NCBI GenBank assembly: GCA_951640165.1
Contig: OX621240.1
Location: 2,368,713-2,432,712, forward strand
Direction of reading: 5' to 3'
DNA: 64,000 nt
Source of the DNA: Pseudoips prasinana
Lineage: Eukaryota; Arthropoda; Insecta; Lepidoptera; Nolidae
Below the pieces are notes generated by a model. The model ran no database searches. It was given only the letters and a program-made list of their open reading frames with translations, and had not been told where the DNA came from. This document shows, piece after piece, positions 42,838-52,498 of this stretch. A program made the translations under genes and the position numbers. The number at the start of each line of letters is the position of its first letter. Positions within the stretch are counted from its first letter, which is position 1.

Positions 42838-43189
42838 TATTTAACAAAGCTAAGTAACTATATATTTGAAATAAACAGTTAGCGTATTATATCATGTTTA
42901 AATCGGAGTTGATATTTCCCATGTAGATACACCAATGTATTGATATGTTCTTTAGCAACAAGTATGACCGTATAATTACTATGTCTAATCAATCAAGATT
43001 GGCGTCGATGTGACGTCATGATGTTTAAGTGACGTCAAAGTCCGTAAGCTATTAGCATCTATCATTCACTGCAAGTGGCTGATAATTGAACGCTTTGAGT
43101 AATACGGTCAGCAACAGAAGTAAAGTCAACGCCACGTTGCCTCTGCGGATGCTCTTCGTTTAAAATCGTCAGTCGGTTTAACAGAGTTC
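42838..43189. promoter_or_regulatory. Two CRE palindromes 19 bp apart in unassigned DNA
   Basis: TGACGTCA at 43011-43018 and 43030-43037. About one such octamer would be expected by chance in the whole window. No ORF or initiator was found nearby, so function is unknown. The rest of the stretch is unassigned. Confidence 0.3.
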
Positions 43190-43600
43190 AAATTCAAATT
43201 AAAAATGAATTTAGTCCGTTTAAATTTAACATTCTTTTTTTACCCTACCGTGCAGTGCATGACGTGTCAGTCAGCTACTGAGAAACCCTGCCTGAAAACT
43301 CTGTAGCAAGATTTTTTTCATGAGTCAACACTCATGAAAAAAATCTTGCTACAGAGTTTTCAGGCAGGGATTGAGTTGTTAAGTCAACACTTAACAACTC
43401 AATCCCAAGCACTTTTGTCATTGAAATAATCAGAAATTCTGTAATATGCCCTGCTACACAATTTTGCTTTAATAATTCTTTTAAACTTATACTTACTTAT
43501 TGTAGACAATTCTCTAATATTATTGGGAAGTTTGTTATAGAATCTTATATACATTTTGCTCCATACAAGACGCAGAAGTAGTCTCATATTGAATCAGACC
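43190..43600 (-). pseudogene. LINE 3' end (family X) with compound hairpins inside
   Basis: The minus-strand frame at 43399-43587 encodes a LINE C-terminus (RFYNKLPNNIREL, FKRIIKAKLCSRAYY). Its 3' UTR runs left to TTTTTTTACCCTACCGTGCAGTG at ~43240. The hairpins at 43286-43406 lie in the UTR. Relatives: 48310-48668 (+), 62229-62494 (-), 27800-27892 (-). Confidence 0.75.
43286..43406. repeat. Two adjoining perfect hairpins sharing GGG
   Basis: Hairpin 1: arms 43286-43325 and 43330-43369 (40 bp), loop CAAC. Hairpin 2: arms 43367-43384 and 43389-43406 (18 bp), loop CAAC. The last three bases of hairpin 1 (GGG) are the first three of hairpin 2. All pairs were checked and none mismatches. Confidence 0.95.
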
Positions 43601-43678
43601 CCGAAACTAATATTGTTTTCAAACGGGCTTTAAAGGAAGATCATCAATTTGAACGTAAGGTTTTTGTTATATATGTTA

Positions 43679-43862
43679 CTAGCTGTGTCCCGCGGGATAC
43701 CCGCGTTAAACTTATATAAATTAAGCCTATTTGTTAGTCCAGGGCGTCATCTACTTCCATAGCAAATTTTATTTAAATTGCTAGAGCCGTTTAGACGTGA
43801 AGAAGTAACAAACATACACACTCACACACTCACAAACTTTCGCCTTTATAATATTAGTATGA
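43679..43862 (-). mobile_element. Helitron-like element (Lep1 type)
   Basis: Reverse of the 3' end: CTAGCTGTGTCCCGCGGGAT. Reverse of the 5' end: TTCGCCTTTATAATATTAGTATGA. Contains an extra ACTCACAC repeat near the 5' end. A short 5' piece of another copy (CACAAACTTTCGCCTTTATA) is at 44079-44112. Confidence 0.8.
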
Positions 43863-44577
43863 TATTGTAAGCAGTACGAGTGTGACTCGTAAGCTGTATC
43901 TTTCAAGGTAGATTATATTTTAACGATATTTACAATTTTACGGTTACATATATTGTCTATTATATATTATTCTGACCATGATCAATGCAATGCAATGTTG
44001 AAACGGCGTGAAAATATCAATAAAGGTTAGTCGCCTTAATACCTGTAAAATAAATCAAATAAAATAAAAACGGACACATTCACAAACTTTCGCCTTTATA
44101 AACTTAGTGTGACAAGATTTGCCCGTATTTTCGGAAGCGATTCTAAATAAATCTTTTTTAATTCGATAGGCAATGTTTTCAATGACTGCACGTATAGCGT
44201 AACAGTTAAGATTATATGTCTTGTCACTTCACATTCCGCGTTTGAATCCTTATATTTACATATTTATATTACCCATTCACCCAAATCGACACTAGCAATG
44301 TATATACTAAGCTAAACCAGAAAAGCGTGCTTTACAGCACGCTACCCTTACGTGCATGATAACTTTTATAATAATTAAGATACCTATTTTATACACTTAG
44401 TAGTTGATTTGTTCATTGTAATATTCCATATTTACATTTCCTTAATTATTTATATTGTTTGGTTTAGCGCAAGCTATATATTTTATATGCCATTTTATAT
44501 ATATTATATGCCATAATAAACGTAATTCCACGATAAAATTTCACATATTCCACACGTCTAACAAAAGTTAGCGTATA
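43863..44577. other. No gene seen
   Basis: Apart from the Helitron scrap near 44090, unassigned. AAGCGTGCTTTACAGCACGCT at ~44324 is a small perfect hairpin. Confidence 0.4.
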
Positions 44578-44870
44578 GTCCCAGGATAGTATTATTATTA
44601 TAATAATAATACTATCCTGGGACATTATTTACGGCCATCTGAACCCAAACTACGCAGAGATTATACCATGGAAACAAGATAACTGATATACTACATATAC
44701 TACTTTTCTTTTGTAAATACGTACATATATAGATGATTACACCCAAATTCAGGACAAACAGACATGGTCATGCACACAAATATCTGTCCGTCTGGTGGGA
44801 ATCGAACCCACGACCTCCGACGTGAAAAGCAAGCAATTGTCAACCACGCCAACAGGACCGTCAAACGAGG
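44578..44870 (-). mobile_element. S2 SINE with a fold-back palindrome at its 3' end
   Basis: Reverse orientation: 3' end TATCCTGGGACATTATTTAC, body TTCAGGACAAACAGACATGG, B-box GGTGGGAATCGAACCCACGA, head GTCAACCACGCCAACAGGACCGTC. At 44578-44623 the 3' end forms a perfect 46-bp palindrome (AGTCCCAGGATAGTATTATT then its reverse complement). Confidence 0.8.
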
Positions 44871-44899
44871 AGGTTATAATATTTAGTTAGCTTTTTGGT

Positions 44900-45065
44900 T
44901 AATTCTCCAGAGCTCATTGGGGTGGGGGGAAGGGTCAACAACACTTGTTTGCTGACCCTTAAATGCCGGCAATGCACCCGCATACTCCTCTGGTGTTGCG
45001 AGTGCCCATGGGCGGCGGTGATCACTTACCATCAGGTGACCCACTTGCTCGTTTGTCGTTATCAT
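44900..45065 (+). repeat. Retroelement tail (CCCATGGGCGGCGGTGATCACTTACCATCAGG type)
   Basis: Contains CCGGCAATGCACCCGCATAC, GGCGGCGGTGATCACTTACC, ATCAGGTGACCCACTTGCTC. This is a retroelement 3' sequence of a type usual in moths. Non-coding. Confidence 0.55.
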
Positions 45066-45357
45066 TTTTGTAATAATAAAATAATAATAATATAGTTATA
45101 TAATATAGTAGCAATGATGCTATTAATTATGATTTACTGATACAGTTTCAAAACCGCACCATACAGGTAAAACAGTGACAAGTGTCGTTAGGCTAATGCA
45201 AACAAACAAGCGGTGAGTCCGCTCCCCGCGCACACTCCTATACTAATAGTTAGCGTAATTAAAATCGAGTGATTTCACAAATTATCTTTACTAAGCGTTG
45301 TATAAGATTTGTAACTTCTTTATTTTTGTATATTTCTCCACGATTTTTTATTACATA
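45066..45357. other. No gene seen
   Basis: Unassigned; a short GC patch (AAGCGGTGAGTCCGCTCCCC) near 45208. Confidence 0.4.
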
Positions 45358-45526
45358 CTAGCTGTGCCCCGCGGTGTTACCCGCGTTAAATTTTATAAAT
45401 TTTCTTTGCTATCAACCTCACGGAGCCCGAGACCTTTCCAACGAATGCAAAACCGTGGAAATCGGTTCGTGCGTTCTGGAGTTATAGCGTCAGGAAGGAA
45501 AACCCGACTTATTTTTATATAGTAGA
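45358..45526 (-). mobile_element. Helitron-like element, tandem copy 1
   Basis: 169 bp, from CTAGCTGTGCCCCGCGGTGT (reverse 3' end) to TTATTTTTATATAGTAGA, whose reverse starts TC. The body GAGACCTTTCCAACGAATGC is a different subfamily from the 5'-TCACACTAATATT copies. Confidence 0.88.
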
Positions 45527-45695
45527 CTAGCTGTGCCCCGCGGTGTTACCCGCGTTAAATTTTATAAATTTTCTTTGCTATAAACCTCACGGAGCCCGAG
45601 ACCTTTCCAACGAATGCAAAACCGTGGAAATCGGTTCCTGCGTTCTGGAGTTATAGCATCAGGAAGGAAAACCCGACTTATTTTTATATAGTAGA
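45527..45695 (-). mobile_element. Helitron-like element, tandem copy 2
   Basis: Begins at the base after copy 1 and has the same length (169 bp). Three differences are visible (TATCAACC/TATAAACC, TTCGTGCG/TTCCTGCG, AGCGTCAGG/AGCATCAGG). Head-to-tail with no spacer. Confidence 0.9.
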
Positions 45696-46639
45696 TAAAA
45701 AAAACCACCTTACATACAAAAAAAGCAGCTTGGCATAAAAAAAAAGAAATTGCCTGAAATTCGAGTTGGCAAATACATTGCTGGTGTCGATCTTTCTATA
45801 CTAAAAGGTCGACTTCCATAAAGGTCCCATTTTTAATAAATTTATAGATGTATATATCTAGTTAGAAACGAAACTTTATTTAGTGTTCTTCATCTAATTT
45901 CAAGAATGTATTTGAGCTAATTTTAACAATAGACGTTTAGTATACAAGTGTATAAAAATATGAATTTTATATTAACATCGTACCAATAATAAACAAAGTT
46001 CTATCTTCAAATTACTAAGACTAAACACATGTCACGTTTCGTTGGTTTGACATATCAACACAAACAACATTTCTTTGTCTATGGATTTCGTAAGTTTCTC
46101 AATAGTCTAAAACCGGCAAAGCGCGGGTTCTAGCAAATTACGGTACGTAATTACTACGTAACGTGACACACATTTAAGATACAATGGTAATACAATTGCG
46201 TCACCGTTTAAAGGGATTATCGCGTCAAAATTAATAAAAAAGTTTGTCTGTGGTTTTTATACCCGAAACTCCACATTTAGTAATTTTTGTAGCGAAAACT
46301 TCTTCAGGCTGCTCCGCAATTTTTATAGACGACGCCATTAGAACATATTTTATTTTTTGCTTACGAATTATTATTATTTATTTATAAAATGATGGATTGT
46401 CAATAAATAAATGAAATAAACTGAAATAACAATAATTTAGAGCTTTTTGAGAATTATACCGAGTGATTTTATAAACAGAGAGTAGTTTATAATAATAATA
46501 ATAATAAAAACTGTTTATTTCAATTCGTAGAGTCAATGGTCTCGAGTTTACCCCCCAAGACGCAACACTGACCTTTCAAATGAATTAGAAATTAATTAAC
46601 TTAAAACGGCGAAGAAAAACATGGCGAGGAAGTTTTCCA
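45696..46639. other. No gene seen
   Basis: AT-rich with short A runs; no recognised repeats. (AAT)n near 46493-46507. Confidence 0.4.
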
Positions 46640-47005
46640 GAATATTCTTGCTGCCAACCCGCACAAGGCTAGCCTGGTGGACTATGGCCTATGCGTTCTC
46701 ATTGTGAGAGGAGGCCCTTGCCCTGCAGTGGGACAGTAATAGGCTACACAATCATAATAATCCCTAACCCGTCTCTTTCACGGGGAATGCCCTGAGGAAC
46801 GGTTTGAGCTGGTGCCATCGTCCCCTTTTTATCATCGCAACACGCGCACTCGCAGTAAGGTTCATCCGTACCACCTGGAAGCGATCTCGCCAAGCACGGT
46901 TCATACATCCCACGTACGTGCAGGCTCTGGAATGAATTACCTACTGTGGTGTTTCCTCAGCGCTACGACTTGTCCTTCTTTAAACGAGGTTTAAGGAGAG
47001 TATTA
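46640..47005 (+). pseudogene. RTE/LINE tail followed by a LINE C-terminal relic
   Basis: 46660-46760 is a plus-strand tail (GTGAGAGGAGGCCCTTGCCC, TGCAGTGGGACAGTAATAGGCT). 46775-46995 encodes, across frameshifts, the far C-terminus of another LINE ORF2: HGECPEERFELVPSSPF, RTRSKVHPYHLEAISPST, then in a shifted frame RLWNELPTVVFPQRYDLSF. It is not functional. Confidence 0.55.
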
Positions 47006-47640
47006 ATCTGACGATAGGTAGCGGTTTGCTGTGCCCCCTGGCACTGCGAATGTCCTTGAGCAGCGTTTACCTAATAAAAAATAAATACCTATAGCGTAAT
47101 AAAATTTTGTGCCATAACATTTCAAACTTGCGAATTTACAACGCATAATCATAATACTCAGAAAATGATGGACTATTTAAGAGAATACATAATGACATGT
47201 TACCTAACATTTATTAGACTTTCCAATCCTTGTAAAATGGGATCTAACATTCCGTATACAAAGGACTGACAGGCAGACAAGAGATACCAACAATGGGATT
47301 CCGTTTTTGTTCTCTGTGTACGGAACCACGACAGCTTTTGTTTACCCCTAATGTCGAAGTAAACTAATACCAGTCTACTAACAAATACTCTAATGGTTTA
47401 CCAGATCATTTACTGTAAACATCTAGAAATCTAGACGTCTTTTAAAGAGTTTTTCACAATGGATGCATTAGTGAGATTTTACGGTCGCCACTTCGTCTTT
47501 ATTTCTGTTTAAAAGCCGTGACTTTGGTTTCGTTTCTTTGTAGCGGGACAGACGACAATTTTACAATGGAAGTTTTGTGATATATTAACGTGAGAATGAG
47601 TTAGACATAGAAACTACGGGTTTTAGGTATTCTTCTCTAA
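47006..47640. other. Decayed GGTTCCG fragment and unassigned DNA
   Basis: 47260-47335 (GACTGACAGGCAGACAAGAG, GGGATTCCGTTTTTGTTCTC, TGTACGGAACC) is a decayed Q-like end. The rest shows no gene. Confidence 0.4.
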
Positions 47641-47953
47641 TCTATAAATATAATAAAATTGTAGGAAAGTCAAAACTTTCAATTGAATATTTTGTTTAAA
47701 GAATTTTTGGGGTGTGATCAACAAGCGATATCGAAGCCAAAAATACAGTTTTTAGAATTTTTGTCTATATGTCTGTTTGTCGGTATGTACGTCCGGGCTA
47801 AACTAAAAAAGTACTGCATGGATTTACTTAAAATTTTGCATGAATATTACTAAGAGGTCGGGTCAACATATAGGCTACATATTATCACTTACGGGGGAGG
47901 CTATCACTTAATATATGAAGTTTAACGCGGGTAAAACCGCGGGGCACAGCTAG
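47641..47953 (+). mobile_element. Helitron-like element, ~313-bp subfamily
   Basis: 5' TCTATAAATATAATAAAATTG, 3' CGCGGGTAAAACCGCGGGGCACAGCTAG then T. A complete copy with both canonical ends. Confidence 0.88.
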
Positions 47954-47989
47954 TTATTAAATAAACTACACCCTGCCCTGTTATCAGGG

Positions 47990-48960
47990 CCACGCATTTT
48001 ATGACACCGTGGGTATCGTAAAGGCCTACACAGACTGGGACGGCATGGCAAGGGATTTACATTTTTAGTAATGGGCATTAAAACGTATCGATACAGAAAT
48101 ACGTAATTAATTGCTATGCTTTAAAATGATGCCGCGGCATTGACAGGCATTGTCATTGCACGGCATTAAAAGTCGCACCACAGGCTTCCGTAGCGGGATG
48201 CAGTCCCGTACTGCGGCATGCAACGGCATGCCACGGACTCCGGCGCTCCTATTATTAGCCTGTGCATCTTCTTCATTTGCAATAATCGATACCAACACCA
48301 AATCCCTAGTAACTCTTTAATGGGGCAATGTATAAGATTCTATAACAAACTTCCCAATGATATTAGAGAATTGTCTACGAATAAGTTTAAAAGAATTATT
48401 AAAGCCAAATTGTGTAGCAGGGCATATTACAAAATTTCTGATTAATTAAGTGATAAAAGTGCTTGGGATTGAGTTGTTCTGAGTCAACAGACATGATTGT
48501 AATTAATCTTAAGTATATTTTATTTAAAAAAAGGATTCCTACTGAGTTTTCTGGAAGTGTTTCTCAGTAGCTGCCACGTCACTGCACGGTAGGGTAAAAA
48601 AATATGACGATTCCACATAAATATATTTTTTTTACGGAATTAATGATTTTTGACTTTGACTTTGAAAAACGCATGAACGTATGAGGCGCATCAACACTCT
48701 CTCAAACCCAATTGAATACTAAAAGTGTATCGGGCAGCAGGAGTTGACGAGGCGTTCTTTGTCGTGGCACTGGAATGCCTCGGTATCTAAGCGGCTAGTG
48801 TGCGCTGACTCACGGCAAAATCCCATGCCTTGCCGTCCCAGTCTGCGTAAGCCTTAAAACGCGACTCAGGGATACATCCCATAGTCGAGCAGCAGCGCTA
48901 CCGCTAACTGCATGCCCAGCGCGATGACTAAGGCAATTCCCTCGAAATGGCAAAGTTATA
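47990..48960. repeat. Inverted ~45-bp segments flanking a LINE fragment
   Basis: AAGGCCTACACAGACTGGGACGGCATGG (48020-48047) is the inverse of CCATGCCTTGCCGTCCCAGTCTGCGTAAGCCTT (~48823-48855). Between lie a GC-rich segment (GCGGCATGCAACGGCATGCC) and the LINE X copy at 48310-48668. It may be a DNA element whose middle received the LINE. Confidence 0.5.
48310..48668 (+). pseudogene. LINE 3' end, family X
   Basis: The coding end reads QCIRFYNKLPNDIRELS, then FKRIIKAKLCSRAYYKISD and a stop at ~48445. The 3' UTR ends ACGGTAGGGTAAAAAAATA...TGACTTTGACTTTGA, a short TTTGAC-type tail repeat. 5'-truncated. Confidence 0.78.
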
Positions 48961-49039
48961 GAAAATTTTGGGGAGATCTATTTCCAACCGTTAATGGTAG
49001 CAGGCCGATGATGTTATGTGATATTTTTATTGCGGGTAA

Positions 49040-49353
49040 TCTATACATATAATAAAATCGTAGGAAAGTCAAAACTGTATATTGAATAATTTTTTTAAAG
49101 GATACTTGGGGCGTGATCTACTGTCGATATCGAAGCCAAAAAAATTGATTTTAGAATTTTTGTCTGTGTGTCTGTTTGTCTGTATGTCCGGGCTAAACTC
49201 AAAAAGTACTGCATGGATTTACTTCAAATTTTGCATGAATATTACTAAGAGGTCGGGTCAACATATAGGCTACATGTTATCACGCTATCACCTACGGGGG
49301 AAGAGTGATAATTTATAAAGTTTAACGCGGGTAAATCCGCGGGGCACAGCTAG
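49040..49353 (+). mobile_element. Helitron-like element, ~313-bp subfamily
   Basis: 5' TCTATACATATAATAAAATC, 3' CGCGGGTAAATCCGCGGGGCACAGCTAG then T. One mismatch in the terminal hairpin. Confidence 0.86.
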
Positions 49354-49374
49354 TGATGAATATTCTAAGTGTAA

Positions 49375-49690
49375 GACTACGATGGAGGACGTCCATCACT
49401 TGTTGGTGGAGTGCGTCAGGACCCGAGCTGCTAGAGAGGCGCTGATGAATACCTTCAAAATTAATTTGATAGATGTTGGTTTTGTTCAAAGCATATTATC
49501 AGAGCCTGTGTCGAATGAAGCTATCTTACTTTATAAAATAGTACATAAGGCTTTTTTTACTATTGGTTGGTTTCGAACACATATAGACAGATAGTGTTGT
49601 ATATATACATTAGGCGTCGGGATTTATGACCAGCCCCCCAAGTACTGACTTACTGTGTAGAAGATGATATTATTATAGATTTTATAGGAT
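49375..49690 (+). pseudogene. LINE zinc-finger end, second copy
   Basis: The frame at 49382-49594 starts in the zinc finger (EDVHHLLVEC, TRAAREALM) and continues NLIDVGFVQSILSEP. Nucleotides match 38028-38195 almost completely, with a 3-bp indel near 49448. The 3' UTR is related (TGACCAGCCCC). Much more 5'-truncated than the first copy. Confidence 0.78.
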
Positions 49691-49897
49691 TTATTATCTT
49701 TATTAGATTATTGTTACATATTCGTAGAAATTTATAGTTCGTAGAAATAATTTTTGATCTACTTTTTATTTATTTTACAGTATGCAACGCGAATAATTAT
49801 GTAAACAATTTTTTAGACGGTGTTTTCACATGATATTGTGAGACTATTAAAAATATAAATCAACAATTATTTTATTTTTTATTTCATTTTTAGAAGA
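49691..49897. other. No gene seen
   Basis: AT-rich, no recognised repeats. Confidence 0.4.
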
Positions 49898-50085
49898 TAA
49901 CGCCCGCACTAGGTAATCTAATCCCTGTGTCGCGGGGTATTTTAAAAACATATATTCAACGGACACAAATTACATCCAGATTCAGAACAACTATTTATGG
50001 ATCACACAAATAGTTGTCCGGCGCAGGTCTCGAACCCGAGGCACAAAGCGGCGAAGCGAATGTCTTAGCCGCTGCGCAAAACATT
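49898..50085 (-). mobile_element. tRNA-derived SINE, family S4
   Basis: Reverse orientation: 3' CCCGCACTAGGTAATCTAAT, CCTGTGTCGCGGGGTATTTT, CGGACACAAATTACATCCAG, then B-box GGTCTCGAACCCGAGG and head TTAGCCGCTGCGC. Its B-box is imperfect. Confidence 0.75.
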
Positions 50086-51089
50086 TTATAAAATCGAACG
50101 GATCTCGTTTATCATGGCAACACAGTTTGCACTTTAAAAATAGAACGTTGGCGGGCTTTCTTCTTATGACAGCTACAGACGTCAAAGGTTGTCTTAAGTT
50201 ACATTGTGTGTTCCTTAAGTTACTTTATACTGGTATGACATCACCTTTCTAACAATCTGACCTTTATATATTTTCCGTTTCTAGAAAATAAAGCCGATGA
50301 TACACCTACATCTTTCGAAACGGTATTAGCAAGGGAATCCTACATTTGATCTAAAATAAATAAATACCTAAATAAAAAGTTTTTTAGTAATGTAGACTTT
50401 AAAAAAGCGCTTGTAAATAGTCAGAACATGTTTGTAGTAATACAGTTATTATTTCTAGTTGCATATTACAGATATTTAGGTACACGGAATGTTAAAACAT
50501 TTATAAAATTTATTTTATAATAGTAGTGATATTTAGCTAGCTTGTATTAAGTTATTTTCAAGGCGATTATGTTAAGGTTTAATGATTGAAATTTTTATTT
50601 TACTACATAATTGTCTGAATGTTTCTGTCTATATTAAGTAATGAATTCAGTATTATTATTATAACGGACCTTGTGTTTAAAATGACGGTCGCGCTTTAAT
50701 GCTGCCACCGGATCCAATGTGCCCCAACTGAGAAGACCCAGCGAAACAAACTCAGCAGGTTCATCTACTACCGGTTTCAACACGGCCCAGTTGAGACGGT
50801 CCGGCGAAACATACTCAAGCGGTCATGAACACGGGATTTGGTCCACTTAAAGTAATTATTTAGTAGGCAAACACAATATCTGCTCGATCGGTTGTCTGAA
50901 TGAATATTAAATTAGATTATATTTAGGAAACAAAAGAAAAAACATCTAAGCAATAACATTATTCATTTTGAGACAGAGTCAATAAATTTAAATTTAGTAT
51001 ATGTTAGCAATCATATTACAGATAGTCACAGATAGTTCACGTAACTCAACAAATTAGTCATGTCTATATAGCTACAAGATCTCCAGCGA
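50086..51089. repeat. Repeat W copy 2 within unassigned DNA
   Basis: 50393-50640 matches W (AAGCGCTTGTAAATAGTCAG, TTATTTCTAGTTGCATATTA, AGCTAGCTTGTATTAAGTTA). 50690-50830 has a GC-richer patch with related halves (GAGAAGACCCAGCGAAACAAACTCAGC and GAGACGGTCCGGCGAAACATACTCAAGC), a diverged short duplication. No gene. Confidence 0.5.
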
Positions 51090-51245
51090 GCAATGTGCAG
51101 GTAGGTGGTAAGCGCCTACAAGCGTCTACAAGTATAATTATATAATAATATAATTATACTTGTAGACGCTTGTAGGCGCTTACCACCTACCTGCACATTG
51201 CAAAAATTGAATCGTCGGATTAAATATAATCCGACGATTCAATTT
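51090..51245. repeat. Two neighbouring perfect hairpins
   Basis: Hairpin 1: arms 51090-51142 and 51149-51201 (53 bp each), loop TAATAA. Hairpin 2: arms 51204-51221 and 51228-51245 (18 bp each), loop AAATAT. Two bases separate them. All pairs were checked and none mismatches. Confidence 0.95.
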
Positions 51246-51572
51246 ATGATTTCCCATTTTTAGATTAATTTTTAATCTATTTAATATAATTGTACTAAGT
51301 TCATTGATGTCTTTGAAAAAGACTATTATATTTATTTATTAATTTATATTATATTATTATTTATTAATTTATTAAATAGTATAAGTACAAAGGCGGAATT
51401 AATGCCTAAGGCATTTTCTCCCAGTCAACCTTAAGGTGGTGCAGAGATGATAAGATAGATGCGTTAGGTACAGCTGAAAAAGTTGTTAAATAAGAAGGAG
51501 AACAAGGGGAATCAAGAAAAGTATAAAGAGGGGTCAAAGCACGACGCTGAAGAATTGGTAACCACTGAAGTT
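51246..51572. other. No gene seen
   Basis: (TTA)n-rich near 51330-51375. 51560-51572 is the left target duplication AACCACTGAAGTT. Confidence 0.4.
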
Positions 51573-51893
51573 AGTTAGTCAGGAAACACCTGTCTACGGT
51601 GGGCATCGGAGACTGTACAGTGTGTAGATTCTGCAATAACGCAGACGAAATACCTCTACACCTGCTCTGTCACTGTGAGCCACTGATGCATAAACGTAAC
51701 ATCGTCCTGGGCCAACACTTCTTGCACCAGGACGATGTCATCGTTACTCCTGCCAGAAAGATTCTGCAATTTATCTATGTTGCAGGGTTAGACAGGGAAG
51801 TTTAGTTGGAGCGGCGAGCACAATAGTTCATCACTGGACGCGGTGTTACCAGGACCTCCGGGGACTGGAAATAGCCGCCACCAGAAGAATAAG
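51573..51893 (+). pseudogene. 5'-truncated LINE with C-terminal zinc finger and 13-bp target duplication
   Basis: The frame ~51577-51805 encodes RKHLSTVGIGDCTVCRFC, then ADEIPLHLLCHCEPL, a C-terminal zinc finger (CX2C ... HX3-4C) like those of R1/LOA-type LINEs, then ARKILQFIYVAG and a stop. The untranslated end follows. The 321-bp segment lies between exact 13-bp repeats, AACCACTGAAGTT, at 51560-51572 and 51894-51906. Confidence 0.75.
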
Positions 51894-51906
51894 AACCACT
51901 GAAGTT

Positions 51907-52265
51907 GAGTACGAAATTCCTAATATATAACTAGTTTACCCTTACCCACCAAGATACACTCATTTTTTAAAATAATATATGTATATGAAAATAACCTTAA
52001 ATTAGGCATGTCAGTCAGTTAAGATCTAAGTTACCTTAAGTCACTTTAGTGTAATATTATGTAGTTATAATATGAATTATGATAGAAGCAGAAAATTCTT
52101 AGGTGGCGTCGACGAACTGAGAGACGTGACGTGGGCAGGCCTCTCAAAGAACGTCTACCAGCGAACTTGCGGGGGTTAGGTACTTCATTTACGTAATATT
52201 ATGTATAATAAAAACATGTGAAAATATCTCTTAAGTATATGTTGTTGTTTATACGACGATTGACG
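51907..52265. other. No gene seen
   Basis: A GC-richer piece near 52105-52180 (GGTGGCGTCGACGAACTGAG, GACGTGGGCAGGCCTCTCAA) may be another retroelement scrap; not assigned. Confidence 0.4.
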
Positions 52266-52498
52266 GGTCGGTTGGCGTGATTGGTAAATGCTCGCCTTTC
52301 ACGCCCAGGTCATGGGTTCGATGTGGTAAATACTGACTTAAATAGATAATTACACCCAAACTGAGGACACACAAATATTTGTGTGCGTGAGTCTGTTTGT
52401 CCGGAGTCTGTATTTAAGTATGTATGATTTCCATAGTACAAGCTCTGCTTAGTTTGCGATCAGATGGCCGTGTATGAATAATATCAAAAGATATTATA
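52266..52498 (+). mobile_element. tRNA-derived SINE, family S2
   Basis: Head GGTCGGTTGGCGTGATTGGTAAATGCTCGC, B-box-like GGTCATGGGTTCGATG, body CTGAGGACACACAAATATTTG, 3' part CATAGTACAAGCTCTGCTTA, AGATGGCCGTGTATGAATAA. Full length. Confidence 0.8.
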
